From CAZOWW01 sp964583765 (GTDB lineage: Bacteria > Actinomycetota > Actinomycetes > Actinomycetales > Kineosporiaceae): a stretch of DNA of 29,760 nt. The stretch lies in contig CAZOWW010000073.1 of the NCBI GenBank assembly GCA_964583765.1, forward strand, positions 1 to 29,760, read 5' to 3'. The translations under genes and the position numbers were made by a program. Positions 24,801-29,760 of this stretch are shown here, in pieces. Numbering within the stretch: position 1 is the first letter of the stretch; each line of letters begins with the position of its first letter. The notes under the pieces were generated by a model. It saw only the letters and a program-made list of their open reading frames with translations. It was not told where the DNA came from and ran no database searches.

Positions 24801-26363
24801 CGCACGATCGATGAACACGGAGTGGATGCCGACCGAGGGTCCGCGCCGCAGCACCAGCTCCATGCCGGGCAGCGTGCGCAGGGCGAGGCCGCCGTCGAGA
24901 ACGACCACCACGTCCGGTTCGCCGCGTGGACGCCTCCCCGGCGAGGGCTCGTTCTCCGCGACGGACGGAGCGGCGTCGCCGCCGGTAGCGAGCCGTTGCC
25001 GAACCAGAGCGGCGAGTCCGGCCACCACCTCCGCCTCGTCGGACGCCCCGGGACCCGTCGCACCGTCCCCGCGCACCTGCGGCAGCCACCGTGCCCAGGC
25101 GAGGTGCGCGCCGCGTCCGCGCGTCAGGAGCACCACCTGCACCTGCTCGGGGCCGCACAGCACCCCTACCTGCAGCAGCAACCACCGCACCAACGGGCGC
25201 ACCTCGGCGGGAGGTCCGGTCACCGCGATCACCCCGGCCTCCCGCAGATCCACGGTCAGGGGAACTCCCCGCAGCACCGGATCGGCGAGGCCGGGCCACC
25301 GACGTCCCACGAGGCGTACCGCGGCGAGCGCGTCGACGGTGCCGACGCCCAGCACCAGCGCGCCGGGGTCCTCGCCATCCCGGTGCCACAGGCCCGGAGC
25401 CAGGCCGAGTCCGGTGAGCAGCACGTCGAGCAGATCCGGCACCGCGGTGCGCCGGTCCCTTTCCTCCTGTGCCACCGCCTCCGAGATCCGTCGCAGGCAG
25501 ACGAGCTGCCGTTGTCCGTACTCCGCCCGGGACCGCCGGCGCCCGCGCAGACCGAGAACCTGTACGAGGACCATGGCGAGCGGTCCCGCCACCGACATCA
25601 CCGCCATCGCCGGCTGCCGGTACAGCACCGCGCCGAGGACTCCGCAGGCAGTGACCACGGCGAGGGAACCCAGCTGAGCGGCGAACGCCCCGCGCGTCGT
25701 CGGCTCAGGAGGTTCGGGCAGGTCGACCACCGTCTCGGAGACCACCGGTACCCGGGCGAAGGCGCGGTCGAAGGCCAGGGTCCCGTCGACCCCACCCACC
25801 ACAGGCACTCCGGAGGCCGGGGCTCGCACCCACTGCAGCCCGGCACCGCCGAGGTCCAGCACGCCGCCGTCGGGGACGGGCGCCGTCCCCCGCACCGGCT
25901 CGTCCCCGAGCCGGATGCCGTTCCGGGACCGGTCCACCACTGCCGCGACACCGGACGGTCCCACGAGAAGTTCTGCATGGGACCGGGAAACGCCCGGACC
26001 GTGGACCACCACCACCCGGCTCGGGGCCCGGCCCACGGTCCAGCACCCGGGTGGTAACCAGGTCACCCGTCCCGCATCGGGTCCCCAGAGCGTGCGCACG
26101 ACGCCGACGGCGCCCGGCACGGGGATTCCCCGGACGCGCGGACCGGGAGCGCCCACGGTCAGCACGACCCCTGCCGACAGCGGACTCCGTGAGAGCGGCA
26201 TCCCCGGGTCGACGCGTTCGTGCCCGACGAAGCAGGGCCGCCCGGCAAGGGGAACCGGCAGCAGGTCGAGAACCTGTCCCACGGTCACGGTCGCCGAGCC
26301 CTCGGCCTCGGCATCCATGCGTCGACCCGAAAAGGCGTCCTCCACCGTGAATCGGAACGTCAT
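21831..26363 (-). CDS. FHA domain FtsK/SpoIIIE ATPase, EssC/EccC-type (type VII secretion-like motor)
   Basis: Predicted 1510 residues. The N-terminal ~80 residues are EssC-like, then an FHA domain (WTVGRAPSR near 108, GVSRSHAELLV near 127, RNGIRLGD), two membrane helices (~229-275) and three FtsK-type ATPase domains. ATPase 1 is complete: GGAPGSGKS (Lys648) and LVVVLDEFGE (Asp757). ATPases 2 and 3 have Arg in place of the Walker A lysine (GGPQSGRTT, Arg981; GGPGTGRTT, Arg1328) but keep Walker B aspartates (VDGWE, Asp1074; VDDFE, Asp1396). One active and two degenerate modules is the pattern of EccC/EssC substrate-recognition motors. FHA at the N-terminus is the Firmicutes EssC layout. ATG at 26363 is preferred because MTFRFTVEDAF is the family-like start; an upstream ATG at 26417 remains possible. 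No WXG100 or EccB/D/E genes are in the window. Confidence 0.9.
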   Translation of the reverse strand: MTFRFTVEDAFSGRRMDAEAEGSATVTVGQVLDLLPVPLAGRPCFVGHERVDPGMPLSRSPLSAGVVLTVGAPGPRVRGIPVPGAVGVVRTLWGPDAGRVTWLPPGCWTVGRAPSRVVVVHGPGVSRSHAELLVGPSGVAAVVDRSRNGIRLGDEPVRGTAPVPDGGVLDLGGAGLQWVRAPASGVPVVGGVDGTLAFDRAFARVPVVSETVVDLPEPPEPTTRGAFAAQLGSLAVVTACGVLGAVLYRQPAMAVMSVAGPLAMVLVQVLGLRGRRRSRAEYGQRQLVCLRRISEAVAQEERDRRTAVPDLLDVLLTGLGLAPGLWHRDGEDPGALVLGVGTVDALAAVRLVGRRWPGLADPVLRGVPLTVDLREAGVIAVTGPPAEVRPLVRWLLLQVGVLCGPEQVQVVLLTRGRGAHLAWARWLPQVRGDGATGPGASDEAEVVAGLAALVRQRLATGGDAAPSVAENEPSPGRRPRGEPDVVVVLDGGLALRTLPGMELVLRRGPSVGIHSVFIDRAGSLECTVRCEVSGGQVTLIRRDGAVPVSGRVGGVDESTAERVARAVAPMRDRLGQALGPDALPTSVRLLDLVGTDVLTADGVLARWRSDPGPTTAIPLGAGPRGEVQLDLAVDGPHLMVGGAPGSGKSALLRTFVAALLLANRPDELQFVLVDFKGGSAFAPFEQCPQVAALIRSTGYGPYAFDAAAAERVLSSLRAESRRRQRLLERHEDIEHYWAVRAHDPCLPPLPRLVVVLDEFGEIREAHEGFLTALASLGRVGRALGMHLVLATQTFAGALPEELRANIDLRISLRQNEVSESREILGVPAAAEIPGTARGRGLIRNLRSGSREPYAFQCAHLSARGPRLSLPGPPLSAPDPHLSSGSEDSGPAVQGELAQVVASVCEAARRLDLPRPPVPLCPPLPPTLRLDELSDHATAMTSETLAAFALADDPEHQAQVPIGLDLTGTDRLMIAGGPQSGRTTAARALTCALVRRFDPGRVHLYLVERRSGPLRDLADLPHCGAVLASTEHDRVRRLLLWLRSEVRGRGAARTLLGDLPRDPERTEPWLILIVDGWESLEFGPDGVSLETSVQQALAEVVRDGPAVGVHVVAVGGELLATRSRLADLFSVRVLLPFPVPAVRASLVAGRTAPPVLPGRAVEATSGRHLQICEPPAGSIGPDGAAPATFRTPGSPGFRPAGIQEEARAHADGTSCPWSGPGPVRFPPLPREVSLATLQDHRSGWSAPGAPGLRGAAGRRVLLGVRAGPVRGLDGMRRDAAGAAGGGAGPANGVLSDGSGGETGLELVHLDLFEAHLQVLLATGGPGTGRTTVAATLVHGLLGTGVPVFVIAPPRSPLPSLVPQDDPRLRVLQGTTLTENALRDAARALGDEAALVVDDFESLVLVGDDEWPGRPGLVHEWASPAARGRRAVVLCGDVTPVLDGQTRSLGAVALSAVSGGMRLLLDPGAGRIAHHLGVSLEADQLVPLPPGRCYLATASGTDLVQIALPPGR
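22759..22782. repeat. 24-bp perfect palindrome inside the FHA-FtsK gene
   Basis: A self-complementary 24-bp sequence is centred on GGCCGGCC (half-site TGGATTCCGGCC). It encodes the GFRPAGIQ region (about residues 1195-1202) in the poorly conserved linker between ATPase domains 2 and 3. The direct repeat GATCCAGG lies just beside it. Confidence 0.9.
23703..23786 (-). repeat. 21-bp in-frame tandem repeat in FHA-FtsK gene
   Basis: Read on the minus strand, four 21-bp units encode LSARGPR, LSLPGPP, LSAPDPH and LSSGSED (residues ~860-887), each starting CTGTCC or CTGTCA. They sit in the linker between ATPase domains 1 and 2, where a flexible insert is tolerated. Confidence 0.8.
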
Positions 26364-26385
26364 CTCGTCCCCCGAGTACTCCTGC

Positions 26386-26457
26386 GACGTCCAGCCGCTG
26401 CGACATCCATTCCCCATAGACGTCCGCCCCTTACGACGTCCACCCCCAGGGACGTCC
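26386..26457. repeat. Five-copy GACGTCC iteron-like array
   Basis: GACGTCC (once GACATCC) starts at 26386, 26402, 26419, 26435 and 26451, a spacing of 16-17 bp. The array lies upstream of the chosen FHA-FtsK start (minus strand) and upstream of the divergent thioesterase gene. The constant spacing of the conserved heptamer with variable bases between is what a multi-copy protein binding site would show. If the upstream ATG at 26417 were used, two copies would be coding. Confidence 0.7.
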
Positions 26458-26609
26458 GGCCCCTGCCACCGCCTGGCCGGGCAAGGTCCGTGTCGTCATT
26501 GTCGGAGGGCATCGCTGCTCGGCGCCAGCTTCGGCACAGTTGTCCACAGACGGGTCGTTCGGTTTCCACAGGCGGGTTGCTGACCGTCCAGGATCGGGAC
26601 GGTGCTGGT

Positions 26610-26615
26610 TAGGGT
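26610..26615 (+). promoter_or_regulatory. Leaderless promoter -10 (TAGGGT) for the thioesterase
   Basis: TAGGGT is followed by 6 bp and the ATG at 26622. With no Shine-Dalgarno present, a leaderless transcript is likely. Confidence 0.5.
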
Positions 26616-26621
26616 GGGCGC

Positions 26622-26990
26622 ATGAAGCTCGGCGACCACGCACAGGCCACCTTCCCTGTTCGTCACGAGGACACCGCTCTCGAGGTCGGCAGCGGTGATC
26701 TCCTCGTACTGGGCACGCCCCGGCTGCTCGCCTTCATGGAGGCGGTCACGGTGCAGGCGGTCACGCTCCCCGAGGACCGCACCTCGGTGGGTACCCGCGT
26801 GGACCTTGCGCATCTGGCCGCCTCGACGGTGGGCCGCGAGGTCACCGTCACCGCCACCCTGACCGACCTGGACGGTCGGACGCTGACCTTCACGGTGGAG
26901 GCGATCGACGACCGGGGGACCCAGGTCGGGCGCGCCACCGTGGAACGGGTCGTGGTCGATCGCGCACGGTTCCTCGCCCGCCTGGCCTGA
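26622..26990 (+). CDS. Hotdog thioesterase, FlK (fluoroacetyl-CoA thioesterase)-like
   Basis: 122-residue single hotdog domain, the usual length for the family. VGSGDLLVLGTPRLLAFMEA places Thr32 and Glu40 with the 8-residue spacing of the FlK catalytic Thr42/Glu50, and SVGTRVDLAHLAAS supplies His64 as the counterpart of His76. DGRTLTFTVEAIDDRG and ATVERVVVDRARF match the C-terminal strands. It probably hydrolyses a small acyl-CoA; most such homologues are not fluoroacetate-specific, so the substrate is open. It is transcribed alone, divergently from the FHA-FtsK gene, across a 258-bp region holding the GACGTCC array. Confidence 0.85.
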   Translation: MKLGDHAQATFPVRHEDTALEVGSGDLLVLGTPRLLAFMEAVTVQAVTLPEDRTSVGTRVDLAHLAASTVGREVTVTATLTDLDGRTLTFTVEAIDDRGTQVGRATVERVVVDRARFLARLA

Positions 26991-27117
26991 GAGCCGGCCG
27001 GCCGTTCCCGACGGGCAACGCCCGCCCTCCGGTCCCGACAACGCGGTTCCGACACACGGCACTGGCACAACTCGACGCATGGCCCTCGCAACTCGGCACG
27101 ACACGGAAGGCGGTCCG

Positions 27118-28215
27118 ATGAGCGATCACGACAGCAGGCGCACGCCTCCGCGCCCCCGGAACCGGACCTCGATGATCGTCGTGGTCGCCGCTGTGGTCGT
27201 CGTCGCGGCGGCCACGACCGGGGTGGTCCTGGCCAGGGAACGGCCCGGCTCGTCCGCGGCCGACGCGGTCGTGCCGAGCGCAGGTGCCTCCTCGACGAGC
27301 GTGCCTGTCACCGAGGTCTCGCCGTCGACGACCCTGTCCGCGAGCACTCCCGCCTCACCGTCGCCCACCACCGTCACCGCCCCTGCCCCGTCCACGGCAC
27401 ACCCCACGACGACCGCGCGCTCCACCGCCGCGACCACCCGACCTCGCTCGACAACGGCGCCTGCGCCGGCCGCCTCCGGGGTGACCCCTCCTCCGGTCAA
27501 TGCCGGGTTCGACTACCAGATCGGGGGGCCCTACACCGTCCCGTCCGGTGTGCGCGTCGTCAGTCGGGACCATGACACGGCTCCCGCGGCCGGGATCTAC
27601 TCGATCTGCTACGTCAATGCCTTCCAGACCCAGACCGAGTCGGCCGGCTGGTGGACGGGCAAACACCCCGACCTCCTGGTCCGCGACGGCAGCGGGTATC
27701 TCGTGGACCCGGACTGGGACGAGATGCTCCTGGACATCTCCACCGCGGCGAAGCGCACTGCCCTGGCCGGCATCGTCGACGGCTGGATCGACCAGTGCGC
27801 CGACAAGGGCTTCCGTGCCGTCGAGCCGGACAACCTCGACTCCTGGACCCGGTCGGGCGGCCGGCTCACCCGGACCGAGGCGATCGCCTACGCAAGCCTG
27901 ATCACCCGCCACGCACACGCCCGAGGGCTTGCCGTGGCCCAGAAGAACGGCCTGGACCTGGGCAATGCGGGACGCGCTCAGGTGGGTTTCGACTTCGCGG
28001 TCGCCGAGGACTGCATGGACTACACCATGGATGGCGATGTTCCCGAGTGTCAGGGCTACGTCAACACCTACGGCGCCCACGTGATCGTGATCGAGTACGC
28101 CTCCGCCGCCTACCGAAGCGCCTGCAGTCGCTTCGGCTCCCGTCTGTCAATCACTTTCCGCGACCGGGATGTCACGACACCTGGTTCGGGCAGCTACCAG
28201 TTCGCCACCTGTTGA
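27118..28215 (+). CDS. Membrane-anchored GH114-like glycosidase (endo-alpha-1,4-polygalactosaminidase family)
   Basis: 365 residues: a charged N-terminus, one hydrophobic segment (about residues 18-39) acting as signal anchor or signal peptide, an ~80-residue Ser/Thr/Pro/Ala linker, and a GH114-type catalytic domain from about residue 125. The domain has VVSRDHDTAPAAGIYSICYV, LLDISTAAKRTALAGIVDGW, KGFRAVEPDNLDSW (conserved acidic residues of the active site), AVAQKNGLDLG and GFDFAVAEDC. Members are thought to cleave galactosamine-containing exopolysaccharide; the actinobacterial branch is uncharacterised. ATG at 27118 has GGAAGGCGG upstream; an upstream in-frame ATG at 27079 would add 13 non-conserved residues. 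Cysteines in pairs (ICYV, DQCADKG, EDCMD, ECQG, SACSRFG, ATC) suggest disulfides outside the cell. Confidence 0.85.
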   Translation: MSDHDSRRTPPRPRNRTSMIVVVAAVVVVAAATTGVVLARERPGSSAADAVVPSAGASSTSVPVTEVSPSTTLSASTPASPSPTTVTAPAPSTAHPTTTARSTAATTRPRSTTAPAPAASGVTPPPVNAGFDYQIGGPYTVPSGVRVVSRDHDTAPAAGIYSICYVNAFQTQTESAGWWTGKHPDLLVRDGSGYLVDPDWDEMLLDISTAAKRTALAGIVDGWIDQCADKGFRAVEPDNLDSWTRSGGRLTRTEAIAYASLITRHAHARGLAVAQKNGLDLGNAGRAQVGFDFAVAEDCMDYTMDGDVPECQGYVNTYGAHVIVIEYASAAYRSACSRFGSRLSITFRDRDVTTPGSGSYQFATC

Positions 28216-28223
28216 ATCGACCC

Positions 28224-28271
28224 GGTGATCGCACGCGGACGGACTGTGCGAGCCGCCGCCGTGCGATCACC
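28224..28271. terminator. 12-bp perfect inverted repeat after GH114 gene
   Basis: GGTGATCGCACG (28224-28235) and CGTGCGATCACC (28260-28271) are exact reverse complements separated by 24 bp, starting 9 bp after the GH114 stop. It is a strong hairpin without a U-tract, as is common for actinobacterial terminators. It also lies just ahead of the next promoter, so an operator role is the alternative. Confidence 0.5.
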
Positions 28272-28280
28272 CTGGGTGGC

Positions 28281-28286
28281 TACGAT
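28281..28286 (+). promoter_or_regulatory. -10 box (TACGAT) for the AIM24 pair
   Basis: TACGAT fits TANNNT and would give a transcript start near 28293, leaving a leader of about 54 nt before the GTG at 28347. The ATG at 28295 near this start opens only a spurious frame. Confidence 0.35.
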
Positions 28287-28346
28287 CCCGGCAGATGCAG
28301 TCCGGCATGGTCGTCGTCGGAGACGGTGACCCGTCAAGGGGGCCTC

Positions 28347-29144
28347 GTGGAACGGATCGAGTGCGAGTGGTGTCAGGTCCACAACGAGGTGGGACGCACC
28401 TCGTGCGCCAGTTGCGGTGCGCCGCTGGACATGCGGAAGCTGGTCAGCGACTCGGGTTGGCGGGAGGCGCCCCGGCTGCGGGACATGACCGAGTTCCGGT
28501 TCGGCGCGTCCGTCTGCCAGGTCGAGGGCGAGCTCGTGCCGGTTGCCGAGCTGGCCCTGGGCCAGGGTGACGTCGTCTTCTTCGAGCACCATGTGATGCT
28601 CTGGAAGGACGAGCAGGTGCCGCTCTCCGCGATGCAGACCGGCGGCGGGGTGCGGCGGATGTTCGGCGGAATGCCCTTCGTGGTGTCCCTCGCCCACGGT
28701 CCGGGACGCGTGGCCTTCTCCCGGGACGCCCCCGGTGAGCTCGTGGTCCTGCCGCTCCACCCGGGCACCGAGCTCGACGTCCGGGAGCACGCCTTTCTCG
28801 TGGCCTCGCACACGATCGGGTACTCCTTCGTGCGGATCAAGGGCCTCGCCAATGTGCTGCACGGCGGCAACGGCATGTACCTCGACCGTTTCGTCACCTC
28901 CGGCGCACCCGGGATGCTCATCCTGCACGGGTACGGCAACGTCTTCGAGCGACGACTCGGCCCCGGGGAGAAGATCCTCGTCGAGCCAGGGGGCTTCCTC
29001 TACAAGGACGCCGCGGTGCAGATGCAGGCGGTCCAGATGCCCGTGCGCACCGGGATGTTGCGCAAGGGGCTCTACCTGGCCGAGATGACGGGCCCGGGCC
29101 GCGTGGGCATCCAGTCCATGTACGTGCACCACCACGCCGAGTGA
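28347..29144 (+). CDS. AIM24 family protein with N-terminal zinc ribbon
   Basis: 265 residues. A zinc ribbon (ECEWC and TSCASCGAPLD; Cys6, 9, 20, 23) is followed by an AIM24 double beta-barrel domain: MTEFRFGASVCQVEGELVPVAEL, VFFEHHVMLWKDEQVPLSAM, GRVAFSRDAPGELVVLPLHPG, FVTSGAPGMLILHGYGNVFERRL and IQSMYVHHH at the end. Bacterial AIM24 proteins are soluble and of uncertain function; the yeast homologue supports mitochondrial cristae organisation. The GTG at 28347 follows AAGGGGG by about 4 bp, and the open frame upstream is unrelated. The next gene encodes a paralogue 7 bp downstream, so the two probably act as a pair. Confidence 0.85.
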   Translation: MERIECEWCQVHNEVGRTSCASCGAPLDMRKLVSDSGWREAPRLRDMTEFRFGASVCQVEGELVPVAELALGQGDVVFFEHHVMLWKDEQVPLSAMQTGGGVRRMFGGMPFVVSLAHGPGRVAFSRDAPGELVVLPLHPGTELDVREHAFLVASHTIGYSFVRIKGLANVLHGGNGMYLDRFVTSGAPGMLILHGYGNVFERRLGPGEKILVEPGGFLYKDAAVQMQAVQMPVRTGMLRKGLYLAEMTGPGRVGIQSMYVHHHAE

Positions 29145-29151
29145 GCCGGCG

Positions 29152-29760
29152 ATGACCATCACCGACACCGGCTTCGTCACCTGCCGCTACTGCCGGCAAC
29201 TCACGAACGTCACGGGGACCTCCTGCAACCGGTGCGGTGCTCCGCTGGACGTCCGCGAAGCAGTCAGCCTCTCCGGCTGGACCCGACAACCACCCATCCG
29301 GGACATGGCCCGGATCCAGTTCGGGCAGTCCCGGGTACAGATCGAGGGCACACAGGTTCCGGTCGCCGACTTCGCGCTGGCCGGCGAGGAGTGGATCTAC
29401 TTCTCGCACCATGTCCTGCTCTGGACCGAGCCCGCGGTCCGGCTGAGTTCCATGAGCCTGTCCGGGGGCTGGAACCGCGTGATGGCCGGCATGCCGCTGA
29501 TCATGTTGGAGGCCCGGGGCCCCGGCCACGTCGCACTGTCCGACAACCATGCGGGTGACCTGATCGCCCTGCCGCTCCAGGCCGGGCAACAGATCTGGGC
29601 GAGGGAGCACCGTTTCCTCACGGCCACCGGCAACATCGGCTACCGCTGGGAGCAGACCGACATCTGGTTCGTGACCGGTTCCGGCGACGAGCGGGAGACC
29701 CATTACCCGCTCGGTCGCTACGGGGACATCTCCGGCGCCACCGACTCGCCCGGACTCCTG
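29152..29760 (+). CDS. AIM24 family zinc-ribbon protein, second paralogue (3' end beyond window)
   Basis: Open from the ATG at 29152 to the last base (203 codons, no stop), so it is cut by the window edge. It repeats the layout of the previous gene: zinc ribbon TCRYCRQ and TSCNRCGAPLDVRE (Cys11, 14, 25, 28), then SGWTRQPPIRDMARIQFG, VQIEGTQVPVADFAL, IYFSHHVLLWTEPAVRLSSM and GHVALSDNHAGDLIALPLQAG. Identity with the upstream paralogue is clear along its whole length but far from complete, so the duplication is old. The start lies 7 bp after the previous stop, with only weak Shine-Dalgarno likeness (GAGCCGG); co-translation is likely. Confidence 0.88.
   Translation, partial: MTITDTGFVTCRYCRQLTNVTGTSCNRCGAPLDVREAVSLSGWTRQPPIRDMARIQFGQSRVQIEGTQVPVADFALAGEEWIYFSHHVLLWTEPAVRLSSMSLSGGWNRVMAGMPLIMLEARGPGHVALSDNHAGDLIALPLQAGQQIWAREHRFLTATGNIGYRWEQTDIWFVTGSGDERETHYPLGRYGDISGATDSPGLL

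Noticed and set aside
26622..26990. Fluoroacetate resistance determinant
   Set aside because: The catalytic triad spacing is FlK-like, but the family is broad and there is no fluorometabolite gene nearby, so specificity cannot be claimed.
28295..28570. ATG-started 91-codon frame just after a -10 box
   Set aside because: It overlaps the AIM24 gene in another frame, is Arg/Gly/Pro-rich and resembles no family; it is the usual high-GC shadow frame.

Overview
The window is GC-rich throughout, with GTG starts, many 4-bp GTGA/ATGA stop-start overlaps and several TANNNT -10 boxes placed 6-7 bp ahead of a start codon (leaderless-type promoters). This points to an actinobacterium (Actinomycetota). 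I cannot name a genus. There are no tRNAs, rRNAs, insertion sequences, phage genes or CRISPR arrays, so it reads as chromosomal sequence.

Layout. 1-1688: a drug/sugar-efflux type MFS transporter with short tandem repeats on both sides. 1827-7938: a tightly coupled operon of four parts. These are the C-terminal portion of a SWIM zinc-finger family protein without the zinc finger, a DUF5691 protein broken by a frameshift in or near a GTCCCC hexanucleotide tract, a DUF5682 protein (YehM-like) and a von Willebrand A protein (YehP-like). It resembles the yehLMPQ / MoxR-vWA type locus, but the AAA+ ATPase and the SWIM motif are absent here. 7901-9734: a flavodoxin-domain protein (minus strand) and metA, whose residues predict acetyl-CoA use. 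9884-11824: an unusual class V aminotransferase / cysteine-desulfurase-like enzyme with an extra N-terminal half-domain. 12015-13732: a short-chain dehydrogenase and a PhzF-like isomerase, overlapping by 4 bp. 13856-16150: a class A penicillin-binding protein.

16461-20516 is a compact thiamin salvage locus. A TPP riboswitch precedes cytX (hydroxymethylpyrimidine uptake), and a second TPP riboswitch on the other strand precedes thiM-thiE-thiD. The two units converge, so import and the kinases/synthase that use the imported precursors should respond together to TPP. 20657-26363 holds a divergent protein-kinase homologue and, convergent to it, a 1510-residue FHA-FtsK/SpoIIIE ATPase of the EssC/EccC type with three ATPase domains, the motor of a type VII-like secretion system. 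No WXG100 substrate or other secretion gene lies in the window. 26622-29760 carries a FlK-type hotdog thioesterase, a membrane-anchored GH114-like glycosidase and two tandem zinc-ribbon AIM24 proteins, the second cut by the window end.

The most striking cross-cutting feature is the density of short tandem repeats (units of 6, 15, 16-17, 18, 19, 21, 22, 23, 24 and 42 bp). They occur inside genes and at gene edges, in at least eleven places. One coincides with the DUF5691 frameshift, and one forms a five-copy GACGTCC iteron-like array upstream of the FHA-FtsK gene.
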